A stretch of DNA of 64,000 nt from Micrococcus sp. EYE_212 (GCF_023147585.1 NZ_JAHXOZ010000003.1:124001-188000); one strand, 5' to 3'. Numbered from the stretch's first letter, positions 35,434-48,021 are shown. Notes: generated by a model not told the origin, from the sequence alone. Made by a program: numbers and translations.

Positions 35434-37500
35434 TCAGCGATCGGACGTGCGCCGCGCGTCCTCGGGGCTGGACGGGGCCACGCCGGGCATGCCGGACTCC
35501 GGCACGGCGCCGGACACGGGCCGCGCGTACGGCACCTTGGCGCCCAGCACCTGGGCCACGGTGTCCTGCGCGATGCGCTGGGCGGTCAGGCCGACGCGGT
35601 CCAGCACCTCGGCGCGCGTGCCGTGGGCGAGGAACTCGACGGGCAGGCCGACCTCGTTCAGGGCGGTGTCCACGCCCGCGGCACGCATCTCCTGGCGGAT
35701 GCGGGAGCCCACGCCGCCGGCGCGGACGCCGTCCTCGAGGCACACCACGATCCGGTGGCGCGCGGCCAGGCGGATCACGGACCCGGCCACCGGCAGGACC
35801 CACCGGGGATCCACGACGGTGGCGGTGATGCCCTGGCGGCTCAGGCGCTGCGCGACGTCGAGCCCGAGCTCGGCCATCGCGCCGACGGCCACGATCAGCA
35901 CGTCGCGGTCGGCGTCGTCCTCGTGGGCGGCCGGGCCGATCCGGGAGAGCACGTCCGTGCCGTCCTCGAGGCGCTCGAGGGCGCGCACGGGCTCGCCCAC
36001 CGAGCCCTTCGCGAAGCGCACCACGGTGGGCGCGTCGGTCACCGCCACGGCCTCGCGCAGCTCCTCGCGCAGGGTCTCGGCGTCGCGCGGGGCCGCGATC
36101 CGCAGCCCCGGCACGGTCTGGAGCAGGGCGAGGTCCCACATGCCGTGGTGGCTCGGGCCGTCCGGGCCGGTCACGCCGGCGCGGTCCAGCACGAACGTCA
36201 CCCCGGCGCGGTGCAGGCCCACGTCCATGAGCACCTGGTCGAACGCGCGGTTGAGGAACGTGGCGTACACGGCCACCACGGGGTGCAGGCCGCCGAAGGC
36301 CATGCCCGCCGCGGAGGTGACGGCGTGCTGCTCCGCGATGCCGACGTCGAACACGCGGTCCGGGAACTCCAGGGCCATGGGCGCCAGGCCCACCGGGTTC
36401 ATCATGGCGGCCGTGATGGCCACGACGTCCGGGCGCTCGCGGGCGATGTCCACCATCTCCTCGCCGAACACGTTGGTCCAGGACTGCGCCGTGTCGGACG
36501 TGACGGGCTCGCCCGTGGACGGGTCGATCCGGCCGATCGCGTGGAACTGGTCCGCCTCGTTCGCCACGGCCGGTGCATAGCCGTGGCCCTTCTCGGTCAT
36601 GGCGTGCACGATCACGGGTCCGCCGTAGGCGCGGGCGTCGTCGAGGGCCTCCTCCATGGCCTCCACGTCGTGCCCGTCGACGGGGCCGATGTACTTCATG
36701 CCCAGGTCCTCGAACAGGCCCTGCGGCGCCCAGAGGTCCTTGAGGCCCTTCTTCGCCGCGTGCAGCGGGCGGTAGAGGAGGTGGCCCGCCGTGCCGCCCT
36801 CCTGCAGGCGGCGCTTCATGTAGTCCAGGGTCTGCTCGTAGCGCCGGTGCGTGCGGACCTTGTCCAGCACTCCGCGGCGCAGCCCGCCGAGGTGGTCGGC
36901 CAGGCCGCCCACGGTGGGGGCGTACGAGCGGCCGTTGTCGTTCACCACGATCACCACGCGCCGGTTGCGATCGCCGGCGATGTTGTTGATCGCCTCCCAG
37001 GCCATGCCGCCGGTGAGGGCGCCGTCCCCGATCACCGCGACCACGGTGCGGTCCCGCTGGCACGTCTGCCACCACGCACGGGCGATCCCGTCGGCCCAGG
37101 AGAGGGAGGAGGAGGCGTGCGAGGACTCGACGACGTCGTGCTCAGACTCGGCGCGGTCGCCGTAGCCGGACAGGCCGCCCTGCTGCCGCAGCGTGGTGAA
37201 GTCCTGGCGCCCCGTGAGCAGCTTGTGCACGTAGGACTGGTGGCCCGTGTCGAAGATGACCGCGTCCCGCGGGGAGGAGAACACGCGGTGCACGGCGAGC
37301 GTCAGCTCCACCACGCCGAGGTTGGGGCCGAGGTGGCCGCCCGTCTGGGAGACGTGGGCGATGAGGAACGCGCGGATCTCCGCCGCCAGCCGCGTCAGCT
37401 CCTCCTCGGAGAGGCCCTCGAGGGCCTCCGGAGACGTGATCTGGGGCAGCAGGGGTGCACCGGTGTCCTGGGGGCGGCTGGCGCGGGACGGTTCGTTCAT
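35434..37500 (-). CDS. dxs: 1-deoxy-D-xylulose-5-phosphate synthase
   Basis: The first enzyme of the methylerythritol phosphate pathway; it joins pyruvate and glyceraldehyde 3-phosphate using thiamine diphosphate to feed isoprenoids such as menaquinone and carotenoids. It is 688 residues, slightly longer than usual through both termini. The TPP/metal motif starts GDGALTGGM (158-166), with His in [11 protein letters not shown] (84-94), DGHD in the second part, and the transketolase-like C-terminal domains. A TACCCT box lies nine bases before the ATG and there is no ribosome binding site. Confidence 0.96.
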   Translation of the reverse strand: MNEPSRASRPQDTGAPLLPQITSPEALEGLSEEELTRLAAEIRAFLIAHVSQTGGHLGPNLGVVELTLAVHRVFSSPRDAVIFDTGHQSYVHKLLTGRQDFTTLRQQGGLSGYGDRAESEHDVVESSHASSSLSWADGIARAWWQTCQRDRTVVAVIGDGALTGGMAWEAINNIAGDRNRRVVIVVNDNGRSYAPTVGGLADHLGGLRRGVLDKVRTHRRYEQTLDYMKRRLQEGGTAGHLLYRPLHAAKKGLKDLWAPQGLFEDLGMKYIGPVDGHDVEAMEEALDDARAYGGPVIVHAMTEKGHGYAPAVANEADQFHAIGRIDPSTGEPVTSDTAQSWTNVFGEEMVDIARERPDVVAITAAMMNPVGLAPMALEFPDRVFDVGIAEQHAVTSAAGMAFGGLHPVVAVYATFLNRAFDQVLMDVGLHRAGVTFVLDRAGVTGPDGPSHHGMWDLALLQTVPGLRIAAPRDAETLREELREAVAVTDAPTVVRFAKGSVGEPVRALERLEDGTDVLSRIGPAAHEDDADRDVLIVAVGAMAELGLDVAQRLSRQGITATVVDPRWVLPVAGSVIRLAARHRIVVCLEDGVRAGGVGSRIRQEMRAAGVDTALNEVGLPVEFLAHGTRAEVLDRVGLTAQRIAQDTVAQVLGAKVPYARPVSGAVPESGMPGVAPSSPEDARRTSDR

Positions 37501-37509
37501 AGTCCGTCC

Positions 37510-37515
37510 AGGGTA
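37510..37515 (-). promoter_or_regulatory. -10 box of dxs
   Basis: TACCCT on the minus strand, nine bases before the ATG, gives a leader of at most two or three bases. Confidence 0.4.
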
Positions 37516-37550
37516 CTCCGCTCCCCGCGCGCGGGCGCGGAGGCCGAGGA

Positions 37551-37618
37551 CGACGCCGGCCCGCCGCCTCCGCGTGGGAGGCGACGGGCCGGCGTCGGGC
37601 GGCCCCGCGAACGGGGCC
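37551..37618 (-). terminator. Double hairpin after acn
   Basis: A 21-position stem with a single mismatch (37551-37571 with 37577-37597) is followed toward acn by a 7-base perfect stem (37601-37607 with 37612-37618, loop CGAA). The pair fills the gap between acn and dxs and should stop read-through into dxs. Confidence 0.75.
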
Positions 37619-37628
37619 CGTGCGCGGA

Positions 37629-40669
<3,041 letters not shown>

Positions 40670-42154
40670 TCACTCGGCGGCGGGGGTCTCCACGACGGCC
40701 GGCGCGGCCACGAGGTCCGCGGCCGGGCGCAGCACGGTCACGGACTCCAGGTGGTGGGTGTCCGGGTAGAGGTCGAACACGCGGGCGCGCTCCACCTCGT
40801 AGCCGCCCTCGCGCAGCCACGCGAGGTCGCGCGCGAAGGAGGCCGGGTCGCACGAGACGTACACGATGCGGCCCGGGCGGAGGGCGAGGATCCGCTCCAC
40901 GGCCCTGCGGCCCGCGCCGGAGCGCGGCGGGTCGAGCACCACGGTGTCCACGGCCGTGTCGGCCAGGCCGCCGTCGGCCACCGCGCGCTCCGGGTGCTTG
41001 AGCCAGCTGCCCAGGACCTTGTCCGTGGGGCCGTTGAGCACGATCGCCTGCTCGGCGCCGAGCAGGTTCCGGCGGGCGTCCTTCGACGCGCCGCGCGAGG
41101 CCTCGACGGAGTAGACGCGGCCCTCGGGGCCCACCGCGTCGGCGAGGAAGGCGCTGAACAGCCCGGCGCCGGCGTAGAGGTCGGCCACGATCTGGCCGGG
41201 CTGCGCCTGCGCGTCCTCGAGCACGGCGTCCACGAGGGTGGCCGGGGCATGCTGGTGGACCTGCCAGAAGCCGTCGCCCGTGACGCGGAAGCGGCGCTCG
41301 CCGCCGCGCTCCGTCCTCACGGTCTCCGAGACCCACGTGCGGCCCGTGATGCGCTCCACGGTGACGGGCGAGTGGCGCTTGGGACCGGGCATGGCGAGGC
41401 CGGTGGACACCTCGACGGCGGAGGCGTTCGCGGTCTGCCGGATGCGGGTGCGCAGTCGGCCGAGCTTGGCCTCGTCCGCCGCGGTCTGCGGGGTGGGCGT
41501 CACGAGCACCAGCGGCTGCGAGCCGTTGGCCGGGGTGGCCACGTCCACGCGGGCCGCCCCCGTGAAGTCCCAGTCCCACAGGGCCAGGGCGTCCAGGGCC
41601 GGCACGCCCAGCGGCATGTTGCGCACGGGAAGGAGGGTGGTGGAGCGGTGCGCATGCATCGCGATGTGGCCCTGCGGGGTCACCGCGAACGAGGTGCGCG
41701 TGCGCCAGTGCTGGCCCGTGGGCTCGTCCTCCTCGCCCGCGAAGCAGACCTCGGGGTCGAGGGTCACGCCGGCGATCCGGGCGACCGTGTCGCGGAAGAC
41801 CTGGGCCTTGAGGCGGCGCTGGTGCGGCACCACGATGTGGCCGAACTCGGCGCCGCCCACGGGGGGCCGGCCCGAGGCGTGGGCGCGCATGACGTCCGCG
41901 AGCTTCCACTGGTGGATGCGGCGGAACTCGGAGGGCCGAAGGACCTCGACGGCGTCCCCGCGCCAGAACCGCGCTCCCGGGTCGCACTCGGTCAGGGCGA
42001 CCCTGACCTTCTCCCCCGGCATCGCGTGCCGGACGAACACGACACGTCCCTCGTGGCGCGCGACGCAGTGGCCGCCGTGCGCCATCTGCCCGGCCTCGAC
42101 CTCGATGATCCTCCCGACCTCGGTGATGTCCGTGGTGGCGTCAGTGACGGCCAT
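40670..42154 (-). CDS. TRAM-domain 23S rRNA/tRNA uracil-C5 methyltransferase (TrmA/RlmD family)
   Basis: A 494-residue SAM-dependent RNA methyltransferase. An N-terminal TRAM RNA-binding domain (about 12-70, VGRIIEVEAGQMAHGGHCVAR) is followed by the RumA/TrmA catalytic domain: SAM motif DLYAGAGLFSAFLA, LDPPRSGAG, and the catalytic cysteine in VSCDPASFARDL. It forms 5-methyluridine in RNA; the exact site cannot be told. There is no iron-sulfur Cys cluster of the RlmD type. AGGAG precedes the ATG. In M. tuberculosis the homologue (Rv2689c) sits beside the same permease gene. Confidence 0.9.
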   Translation of the reverse strand: MAVTDATTDITEVGRIIEVEAGQMAHGGHCVARHEGRVVFVRHAMPGEKVRVALTECDPGARFWRGDAVEVLRPSEFRRIHQWKLADVMRAHASGRPPVGGAEFGHIVVPHQRRLKAQVFRDTVARIAGVTLDPEVCFAGEEDEPTGQHWRTRTSFAVTPQGHIAMHAHRSTTLLPVRNMPLGVPALDALALWDWDFTGAARVDVATPANGSQPLVLVTPTPQTAADEAKLGRLRTRIRQTANASAVEVSTGLAMPGPKRHSPVTVERITGRTWVSETVRTERGGERRFRVTGDGFWQVHQHAPATLVDAVLEDAQAQPGQIVADLYAGAGLFSAFLADAVGPEGRVYSVEASRGASKDARRNLLGAEQAIVLNGPTDKVLGSWLKHPERAVADGGLADTAVDTVVLDPPRSGAGRRAVERILALRPGRIVYVSCDPASFARDLAWLREGGYEVERARVFDLYPDTHHLESVTVLRPAADLVAAPAVVETPAAE

Positions 42155-42214
42155 GATGACTCCTCTCGCGAAGCAGCGCGCCGCAGACCTTGCACCGGGC
42201 GTCGACTGGTCCCA

Positions 42215-44197
42215 TCATTCTCGCAGATTCGCCGCGGAACGCGGTCCCGGCTCTTCGCCCTCGCGGATCTGCCACGGCACCGAGCCCACCATCACTCCCG
42301 CCTCCCGCTGCAGGCGGTTCTTCTGCCGCGTGGCCGTGCGGTTGTGCAGCAGCGTCCGCCATCCCGGCCGCACCACGTACTCGGGGATGAACACCATGGT
42401 CAGGTCCCGCGGGGAGAGGCGCCGGCGCTCGCGCAGGTGCCGCACGAGCGGCACCACCGTGTCGCGGTAGGGAGAGGCCACCACGGTGAGCGGCAGCGGC
42501 ATGCGGGCGCGGTCCCAGTCGTCGATCACCCGTTCCGTCACCGCGCGGTCCGCGTCCACCACCACGGCCTCCAGGGACGAGGGGCGGGTCGCGCGGGCGT
42601 ACGCGATGGCCCGCAGCGCCGGCCTGTTCAGGGTGGAGACCACGACGACGACGTGCACCCTCGAGGGCAGGGCACGGGCGTCGTCGTGGGCGTCCGGCGT
42701 GAGCTCGCGGCCCACCGCGGCGTAGTGCCGGTGGATCCGGCCCATGACCAGCGCACCCACGACGATCGTGAGCAGCGCCACCCACGCCCCCTGCGTGAAG
42801 CGCGTCACGAGCACGACGACGCCGGCGAGCGCGGTGACGCCCAGCGCGACGGCGGTGATGCCGAGGCGCAGGCGCACCGCGGCGCGGGCGCGCGTGCCCG
42901 GGGTGTGCGCGAGCCGGCGGCGCCACAGCCGCAGCATCCCCGTCTGGGCGAGGGTGAAGGCCAGCAGGACGCCGATCACGTACAGCTGGACGAGCAGGGC
43001 GGTCTGGGCGCGGAAGACGAGCAGCAGGATCGCCGCGGCGGCGCCGAGGGCCACGACGCCCCACGTGTGGACCAGGCGGTCGCCGCGCACGCGCATCTGC
43101 CGCGGGAGGTAGCCGTCGTCGGCGAGCCGGGAGGTCAGGGCCGGGAAGGAGCGGAACGCGGACTTCGCGGCGAAGAGCAGCAGGAGCGCGGTGGCCGCGA
43201 TGGTGAGCACGGCCAGCGGGCTCCCCGGTCCGAAGACGGCGGCCGCGAGCTGGGCGATCACGGGCGGTGCCGCGGCGCCCTCGGGCAGCGGCGCGCCGTC
43301 CGGGCCGCGCAGGGAGGCCGGGTCCAGGGCCACCACGGTGCCCGTGCGGTGGGCCAGGTGCATGACGCCGACCGTGAGTGCCGCCACGGCGGCGGCCATC
43401 ATCGTGAGGAGCCAGCGGACGGTGGGCACGGCCGGATGCGCCACCGTGCGGGCGGCCGAGACGGGGACCTCCACGCCCGTGAGCAGGACCGAGCCCGCGC
43501 TGAAGGCGCGCAGGGCCAGCAGGGCCGTGGCCACCGCGCCGACGGGCCCGGCGCCGGACCCGTCCACCGTGTGTCCCGCGGTCACGGCCTGGCCCAGGGC
43601 GCCCCCCGCGTCCTGCCACAGGCCCGCCCCCACCATGCCCGCCAGCAGGAGCACGAAGGCGGCCACCACGAGCGGCAGGATGCGCCGGCCCCGGCCACGG
43701 TCCGATCCGCGCAGGGCCAGGAGCAGCACGAGGCCCAGGGCCGTGCACGCCACCGCCATGCGGTGCTCCGCGAGCGAGGGCACGAGGGCGGCGGCGTAGT
43801 GGGCGAAGGCCGCGAGGGACACGGCGGCGGTGAAGACGAAGTCCAGCAGGAGGGCGGCCGAGGCGAGCACCCCGGCGCGCGGTCCCAGCTTGGTGCGCGC
43901 CATGCGGTAGATGCCCCCGTGCGGCACCGCCACCACGGCAGCCCGGAACGAGGCGACGATGAGCACCATGACCGCGACGACGGCCCAGCCCACGAGGGGC
44001 CCGAGCGCGAGGGCGGCGGTGCCCGAGGCCACGAGGGTCAGGATGATCTCGTCCGGGGCGTAGGCCAGGGAGGAGAGCGCGTTGGCGGAGGTCACGGGGA
44101 GGGCGCGCCACCGGGGCATGCGCGGGGCGGCGGCGTCCGTGGAGGCCACGGGTCGTCCCAGCAGTGCCCGGCGGAGGGTCGCTGACAGCGTCGTCAC
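42215..44197 (-). CDS. KimA-like APC transporter, potassium uptake candidate
   Basis: 660 residues: about 12 membrane helices (25-470) and a cytosolic C-terminal domain of about 170 residues with alternating strands and helices (SRVHVVVVVSTLNRPALRAI onward). This layout, and the first-helix segment SSLAYAPDEI, resemble KimA, the high-affinity K+/H+ symporter controlled by c-di-AMP, more than ordinary amino acid permeases. The assignment is by resemblance and context: two TrkA/RCK proteins are encoded divergently, as in M. tuberculosis Rv2690c-Rv2692. The GTG start at 44197 lies six bases after TACCGT, so a leaderless mRNA is likely. An upstream in-frame ATG gives an implausible basic N-terminus. 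Confidence 0.75.
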   Translation of the reverse strand: MTTLSATLRRALLGRPVASTDAAAPRMPRWRALPVTSANALSSLAYAPDEIILTLVASGTAALALGPLVGWAVVAVMVLIVASFRAAVVAVPHGGIYRMARTKLGPRAGVLASAALLLDFVFTAAVSLAAFAHYAAALVPSLAEHRMAVACTALGLVLLLALRGSDRGRGRRILPLVVAAFVLLLAGMVGAGLWQDAGGALGQAVTAGHTVDGSGAGPVGAVATALLALRAFSAGSVLLTGVEVPVSAARTVAHPAVPTVRWLLTMMAAAVAALTVGVMHLAHRTGTVVALDPASLRGPDGAPLPEGAAAPPVIAQLAAAVFGPGSPLAVLTIAATALLLLFAAKSAFRSFPALTSRLADDGYLPRQMRVRGDRLVHTWGVVALGAAAAILLLVFRAQTALLVQLYVIGVLLAFTLAQTGMLRLWRRRLAHTPGTRARAAVRLRLGITAVALGVTALAGVVVLVTRFTQGAWVALLTIVVGALVMGRIHRHYAAVGRELTPDAHDDARALPSRVHVVVVVSTLNRPALRAIAYARATRPSSLEAVVVDADRAVTERVIDDWDRARMPLPLTVVASPYRDTVVPLVRHLRERRRLSPRDLTMVFIPEYVVRPGWRTLLHNRTATRQKNRLQREAGVMVGSVPWQIREGEEPGPRSAANLRE

Positions 44198-44203
44198 CGC
44201 ACC

Positions 44204-44209
44204 ACGGTA
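44204..44209 (-). promoter_or_regulatory. -10 box of the KimA-like gene (leaderless type)
   Basis: TACCGT on the minus strand ends six bases before the GTG at 44197. The ceoB start is 112 bases away on the other strand. Confidence 0.5.
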
Positions 44210-44321
44210 CCCCCGCCCCGCACCGCCATGCCCCGCCCGTTCCCGCGGGCGCCCGGGGCGGTGCGAGGATGGTCCCCGGGCGGGCGCCGCCCGCACCGAT
44301 CCGGAAGGGGACGAACAGGCC

Positions 44322-45014
44322 ATGGCTCACTACGTCATCGTCGGCGGCGGCCGCGTGGGTTCACGCCTCGCGGCCACCCTGGACGCCGCGGGCCACTCCG
44401 TGGCCGTGGTGGACCGGGACGCCCGCGCGGAGGACGGCCTCCCCGCGGACTTCTCGGGCGAGTTCGTGGCGGGCATCGGCTTCGACCGCGACGTGCTGCG
44501 CCGCGCCGGGACCGAGAAGGCCCAGGGCCTGGCGGCCGTGACGGCGGACGACGGCACCAACATCATCGCCGCGCGCGTGGCCCGCGAGACCTTCCACGTG
44601 GACCACGTGGTGGCGCGCATCTACGATGCCGAGCGCGCGCGGGTGTACCAGCGCCTCGGCGTGCCCACGGTGGCCTCCATCCAGTGGACCGCGGAGCAGG
44701 TGCTGCACCGCCTCCTGCCCGCCGGCGCCGCGGACGCGGAGCAGCGCGACCCCTCCGGCCGCCTGATCATCACGGAGCTCGTCCCCCACCCCTCGTGGTG
44801 GGGGCGGCGCCTGGCCGAGGTCGAGTCGATGACCGGGATCCGCGTGGCCTACCTGACCCGCTTCGGCGAGGGGATGCTCCCGGCGGGCGTCGAGCGCCTG
44901 CAGGAGGGCGACGTCGTGCACGGCGTGTACCCCGTGGACCGGCGGGACGCGGTCGAGGCCGCGCTGCAGGGCGAGGCCCGTGAGCCGGACGAGGACGAGG
45001 AGGAGCGGTCATGA
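44322..45014 (+). CDS. ceoB: TrkA/RCK-type potassium uptake regulator, CeoB-like
   Basis: A 230-residue cytoplasmic protein with an RCK_N Rossmann domain: GGGRVGSRLAATLD (nucleotide-binding loop, 8-21) and an acidic end to strand two (VVDRDA, 30-35) as for NAD-type ligands. A TrkA_C domain follows (about 140-215, IITELVPHPSWWGRRLAEVE). RCK_C domains of this type can bind c-di-AMP in some bacteria. GGAAGGGG upstream supports the ATG. It overlaps ceoC by four bases (ATGA). Confidence 0.88.
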   Translation: MAHYVIVGGGRVGSRLAATLDAAGHSVAVVDRDARAEDGLPADFSGEFVAGIGFDRDVLRRAGTEKAQGLAAVTADDGTNIIAARVARETFHVDHVVARIYDAERARVYQRLGVPTVASIQWTAEQVLHRLLPAGAADAEQRDPSGRLIITELVPHPSWWGRRLAEVESMTGIRVAYLTRFGEGMLPAGVERLQEGDVVHGVYPVDRRDAVEAALQGEAREPDEDEEERS

Positions 45015-45793
45015 GGGTCGTCATCGCAGGGGCCGGCGCCGTGGGCGCCTCGGTCGCACGGGAGCTGTGCGCCCACGGGCACGCCGTGACCGTGGTGGAC
45101 CTGCGCCCGGAGGTCGTCCGGCGCGCCGACGTCGGCCGTGCCCGCTCCCTCGTGGGGGACGCGACCGACCTCGTCATGCTCGGCGAGGCCGGGGCGCTCG
45201 AGGCGGACGTCCTCGTGGCCGCCACGGGCGACGACCGCGCCAACCTCGTGGTCTCCCTGCTCGGCCGCAGCGAGTTCGGGGTGCAGCGCACCGTCGCCCG
45301 CGTGAACAACCCCCGCAACGACTGGCTCTTCGACGAGTCCTGGGGCGTGGACGTGGCCGTGTCCACCCCGTCCATCATGACGGCGCTCGTGGAGGAGGCC
45401 GTGGAGACCGGCGACCTCGTGCGCCTGCTGCGCCTCGAGGCGGGCGGCACGGCGCTCACCGAGTTCCGCGTCCCGGCGTCGCACTGGCTCGTCGGCCGTC
45501 GCGTCGGGACGGTGTCCTGGCCGGCGGAGGCCCCGCTCGTGGCCGTCGTGCGGGACCGGACGCCGCGCGCCGCCACCCCGGATGAGGTCCTCGAGGCCGG
45601 AGACGAGCTGTTCCTGCTCGTCTCCGCCGCGGCCGAGACGGCCCTGCGGCGTCTCCTGGTCGGGGAGGCCGCGGCGCCTCAGCGTGAGGACGCCGGGTCG
45701 ACGGCGGCGGCGCCGGCCGGACCGGGCTCCTCCTCGGGCGAGCCCGGCGAGGGCGCGCTCACGGACCAGGCCAGCCAGAGCCCCAGCGCGTAG
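45011..45793 (+). CDS. ceoC: TrkA/RCK-type potassium uptake regulator, CeoC-like
   Basis: 260 residues, the second TrkA-type protein. An RCK_N domain with GAGAVGASVARELC (7-20) and VVDLRPE precedes the helical linker TALVEEAVETGDLVRLLRLE and the TrkA_C domain (about 155-215). The last 40 residues form a disordered Ala/Ser/Gly tail. The two RCK proteins probably form a mixed ring. The 3' end overlaps the end of the opposite-strand DUF3159 gene by 115 bases, all in the disordered tail. Confidence 0.88.
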   Translation: MRVVIAGAGAVGASVARELCAHGHAVTVVDLRPEVVRRADVGRARSLVGDATDLVMLGEAGALEADVLVAATGDDRANLVVSLLGRSEFGVQRTVARVNNPRNDWLFDESWGVDVAVSTPSIMTALVEEAVETGDLVRLLRLEAGGTALTEFRVPASHWLVGRRVGTVSWPAEAPLVAVVRDRTPRAATPDEVLEAGDELFLLVSAAAETALRRLLVGEAAAPQREDAGSTAAAPAGPGSSSGEPGEGALTDQASQSPSA

Positions 45794-46407
45794 AGCGGCA
45801 GACCCATCACGAGACGGGCCACGCCCAGGGACGTCGCCGCGTCCGCGAGGTAGAGCGGCACCTGCACGCCCAGCCGCAGCGCGAAGACGGCCACCATCAC
45901 CCACGTGGCCGCCGCGTAGGCGCGCCGGCGGCAGGGGTCCGCACGCCATGCGGTCCCCTCCCCGCGCACGAGGCCGAGGATCAGGCCCACCACGGGCCAG
46001 CCCGCGAGGATCGAGACGAGGAACGCGAGGCCGTAGCCGGCGTTCGTGATGAAGCCCCAGAGGTAGTAGTCCCGGGCCTGCCCCGTGGTCAGGGCCACCG
46101 CCACCGAGAGCACGACGACGACGAGCCCGGCCAGGACCTGCGCGGGCGACTGGCGCTGCGCGAGCCGGACCACGCCCATGAGGACGGCCACGCCCGCGGC
46201 GGCCACGCCCGAGGGCCACACCTGCTGGGTGAGCACGTACCCGACCATGAAGACGACCGTGGACAGGGACGCCTCCACGATCCCCCGCCAGCCGCCGACG
46301 CTGGCCAGGGGGTCCAGGCGGCCGTGCTCGTCGAGCCTCGCGCCGCGGCCGAGGGCGGCGGCGGGGTCCGGCGCGCCGGGGTCGCGGCGGGTCGCGGGCC
46401 GGTTCAT
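45679..46407 (-). CDS. DUF3159 family membrane protein
   Basis: 242 residues with about five or six hydrophobic helices, after a charged start (RRDPGAPDPAAALGRGARLDE). Recognisable are the family segment SLSTVVFMVGYVLT and the conserved DYYLWGFITNAGYG and RLGVQVPLYLA regions. It is the last gene of the dut operon. Its M. tuberculosis counterpart (Rv2693c) has the same neighbours. Function unknown. The ATG at 46407 has a full AGGAGG. An ATG at 46425 overlaps the preceding stop but has no such site. Confidence 0.8.
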   Translation of the reverse strand: MNRPATRRDPGAPDPAAALGRGARLDEHGRLDPLASVGGWRGIVEASLSTVVFMVGYVLTQQVWPSGVAAAGVAVLMGVVRLAQRQSPAQVLAGLVVVVLSVAVALTTGQARDYYLWGFITNAGYGLAFLVSILAGWPVVGLILGLVRGEGTAWRADPCRRRAYAAATWVMVAVFALRLGVQVPLYLADAATSLGVARLVMGLPLYALGLWLAWSVSAPSPGSPEEEPGPAGAAAVDPASSR

Positions 46408-46421
46408 GGGTGCCTCCTGCG

Positions 46422-46745
46422 TCATCGGACGGCCGTCGGGCCGTCCACGAGGTCGAACTCGGGATTGTGCAGCGTGGGGACGCCGTCGATCTCCACGACG
46501 CGGCCGCGGATGCGCAGCCACTCCCCCGGCATCACGCCGGGCACGCGACGCCGCCCGTGCCACACCAGCCGGATGACGGCGAGCGGCTCGGCCCGTCCGG
46601 GCTCCGGGAGCCGCGTGGCGAGCTCCGCGCGGAACACGGTGGCGTCGTCGGCGCCCGGGATGGTCACGGCGACCACCACGCCGAGGCGGTCCACCATCCC
46701 GGCGGGAGGCGGCAGGACCGCCACCGGCGCGGTCGCGGGGCTCAC
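46422..46745 (-). CDS. OB-fold nucleic acid-binding protein, Rv2694c-like
   Basis: 107 residues that look like a single OB-fold domain: MVDRLGVVVAVTIPGAD, AVIRLVWHGRRRVPGVMPG, and EWLRIRGRVVEIDGVPTLHNPEF. The last matches the strand 4-5 region of tRNA/ssDNA-binding OB domains. The GTG start overlaps the DUF3710 stop (GTGA), and its own stop overlaps or abuts DUF3159. A role near nucleotide metabolism is suggested by the dut operon, but not shown. Confidence 0.75.
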   Translation of the reverse strand: MSPATAPVAVLPPPAGMVDRLGVVVAVTIPGADDATVFRAELATRLPEPGRAEPLAVIRLVWHGRRRVPGVMPGEWLRIRGRVVEIDGVPTLHNPEFDLVDGPTAVR

Positions 46746-47518
46746 CGGGTCTCCGTGATCTCCGGGCCGCGCTCCGGCAGGGGCGCGCCCCCGGCCGGCT
46801 GCTCGCCGGACGACGCCGTCGGTGTGGTCTCGGCGCCCTCGGCCGGACGGTGGCGGCGCTGCACGGGCTGGGCGTTGGCCGGGGCGTGCAGGGGCAGCAG
46901 CTCCCGGGGAGGCAGGGGCCCCTCGCCGCGGACCACGACGAGGTCGGAGAAGACCTGCTCGAGCGGTCCGGCGGCGTCGGGCCGGAAGGCGGCCTCGCCG
47001 TGGAACACGCCGCGCACGAACCAGCGGGGGCCGTCCACGCCCACGAAGCGGGCCACGTTCCAGCCCGGCGAGCCGTCCGGCATCTCGGCGGGGATGCGGG
47101 TGAGCAGCTCGGGGCCGAAGGCGCCGGCCTGCTCCTGCACGTGGGCGCCCGGGGAGGAGCCCAGGGCGTCCATGAGCTCCGCGCGCAGGTCGTCCCACAG
47201 TCCGGCGGCGCGCGGCGCGGAGAAGGCCTGGATCTGCAGCGCGGAGCCGCCCACGGTCACGGTGACGGCCACGATGCGCCGCGTGGCGTCCTCGAGGTCG
47301 AGCCGCAGCTTCATGCCCTGGACGGCGCGCACGCGCAGCGCGCCCAGGTCGATGTACCCGGTGGCGGACGGGCGGGCCGTCACGTCGTGGGGGCCGCGCT
47401 CGGCCTCCCGGGCGGCGTCGCCGGCGGCCGCGGCCACGGCGAGGTCGCGCTCCTCGAGCAGATGCTCGGGCAGGGTCACCTGCTCGTGGCGCGCGGTGCG
47501 GTTGCGTCCGAAGATCAC
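46742..47518 (-). CDS. DUF3710 family protein
   Basis: A 258-residue cytoplasmic protein of the actinobacterial DUF3710 family. It begins [13 protein letters not shown], has the conserved strand-rich domain ([19 protein letters not shown], then [16 protein letters not shown]), the segment [18 protein letters not shown], and a disordered Pro/Glu-rich C-terminal tail of about 45 residues. The start is GTG and overlaps the dut stop as GTGA. It always lies next to dut in the actinobacteria I know, but has no assigned activity. Confidence 0.85.
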   Translation of the reverse strand: MIFGRNRTARHEQVTLPEHLLEERDLAVAAAAGDAAREAERGPHDVTARPSATGYIDLGALRVRAVQGMKLRLDLEDATRRIVAVTVTVGGSALQIQAFSAPRAAGLWDDLRAELMDALGSSPGAHVQEQAGAFGPELLTRIPAEMPDGSPGWNVARFVGVDGPRWFVRGVFHGEAAFRPDAAGPLEQVFSDLVVVRGEGPLPPRELLPLHAPANAQPVQRRHRPAEGAETTPTASSGEQPAGGAPLPERGPEITETR

Positions 47519-48021
47519 GAGGTCCTCCCGGGAGTGTCGACGTCGGCGGCCGGCGCGGTGGTGCCCGCGCCGAATCCGCCCGTGGATCCGAAGCCGGCCG
47601 TGCCGCGCACGGAGTCCGGCAGGGCGTCCACCGGCTCGAAGCGTGCCTGGACCACCGCCTGGACCACGAGCTGGGCCACCCGGTCCCCGCGGTGCAGGGT
47701 GAGGGGCTCCGCCGGATCGTGGTTGATGAGCGGCACCATGATCTCGCCGCGGTACCCGGCGTCGATGGTGCCGGGGGCGTTCACGACGCCCAGGCCGTGG
47801 CGGACCGCCAGGCCGGAGCGGGGGTGCACGAAGCCGGCGTACCCCTGGGGCAGCGCGATCGCCACGCCGGTGGGGACGAGGGCCCGCTCTCCCGGGGCGA
47901 GCGTCACGTCCACCGTGGTGCGCAGGTCCGCGCCCGCGTCGCCGTCCTGGGCGTACGCGGGGGGCGGGAGGTCAGGATCGAGGACGCGCAGGGGCACGGG
48001 AAGCTCGGCGGGGTCACTCAC
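47515..48021 (-). CDS. dut: dUTP diphosphatase
   Basis: A homotrimeric dUTPase that keeps uracil out of DNA and supplies dUMP for thymidylate. It is 168 residues with all five motifs: DAGADL (28-33), [24 protein letters not shown] and the C-terminal [10 protein letters not shown] lid (139-148). The start is GTG, eight bases after TAGAGT, so the mRNA is probably leaderless. It heads the operon dut - DUF3710 - OB-fold - DUF3159. The first three are joined by four-base GTGA overlaps. Confidence 0.95.
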   Translation of the reverse strand: MSDPAELPVPLRVLDPDLPPPAYAQDGDAGADLRTTVDVTLAPGERALVPTGVAIALPQGYAGFVHPRSGLAVRHGLGVVNAPGTIDAGYRGEIMVPLINHDPAEPLTLHRGDRVAQLVVQAVVQARFEPVDALPDSVRGTAGFGSTGGFGAGTTAPAADVDTPGRTS

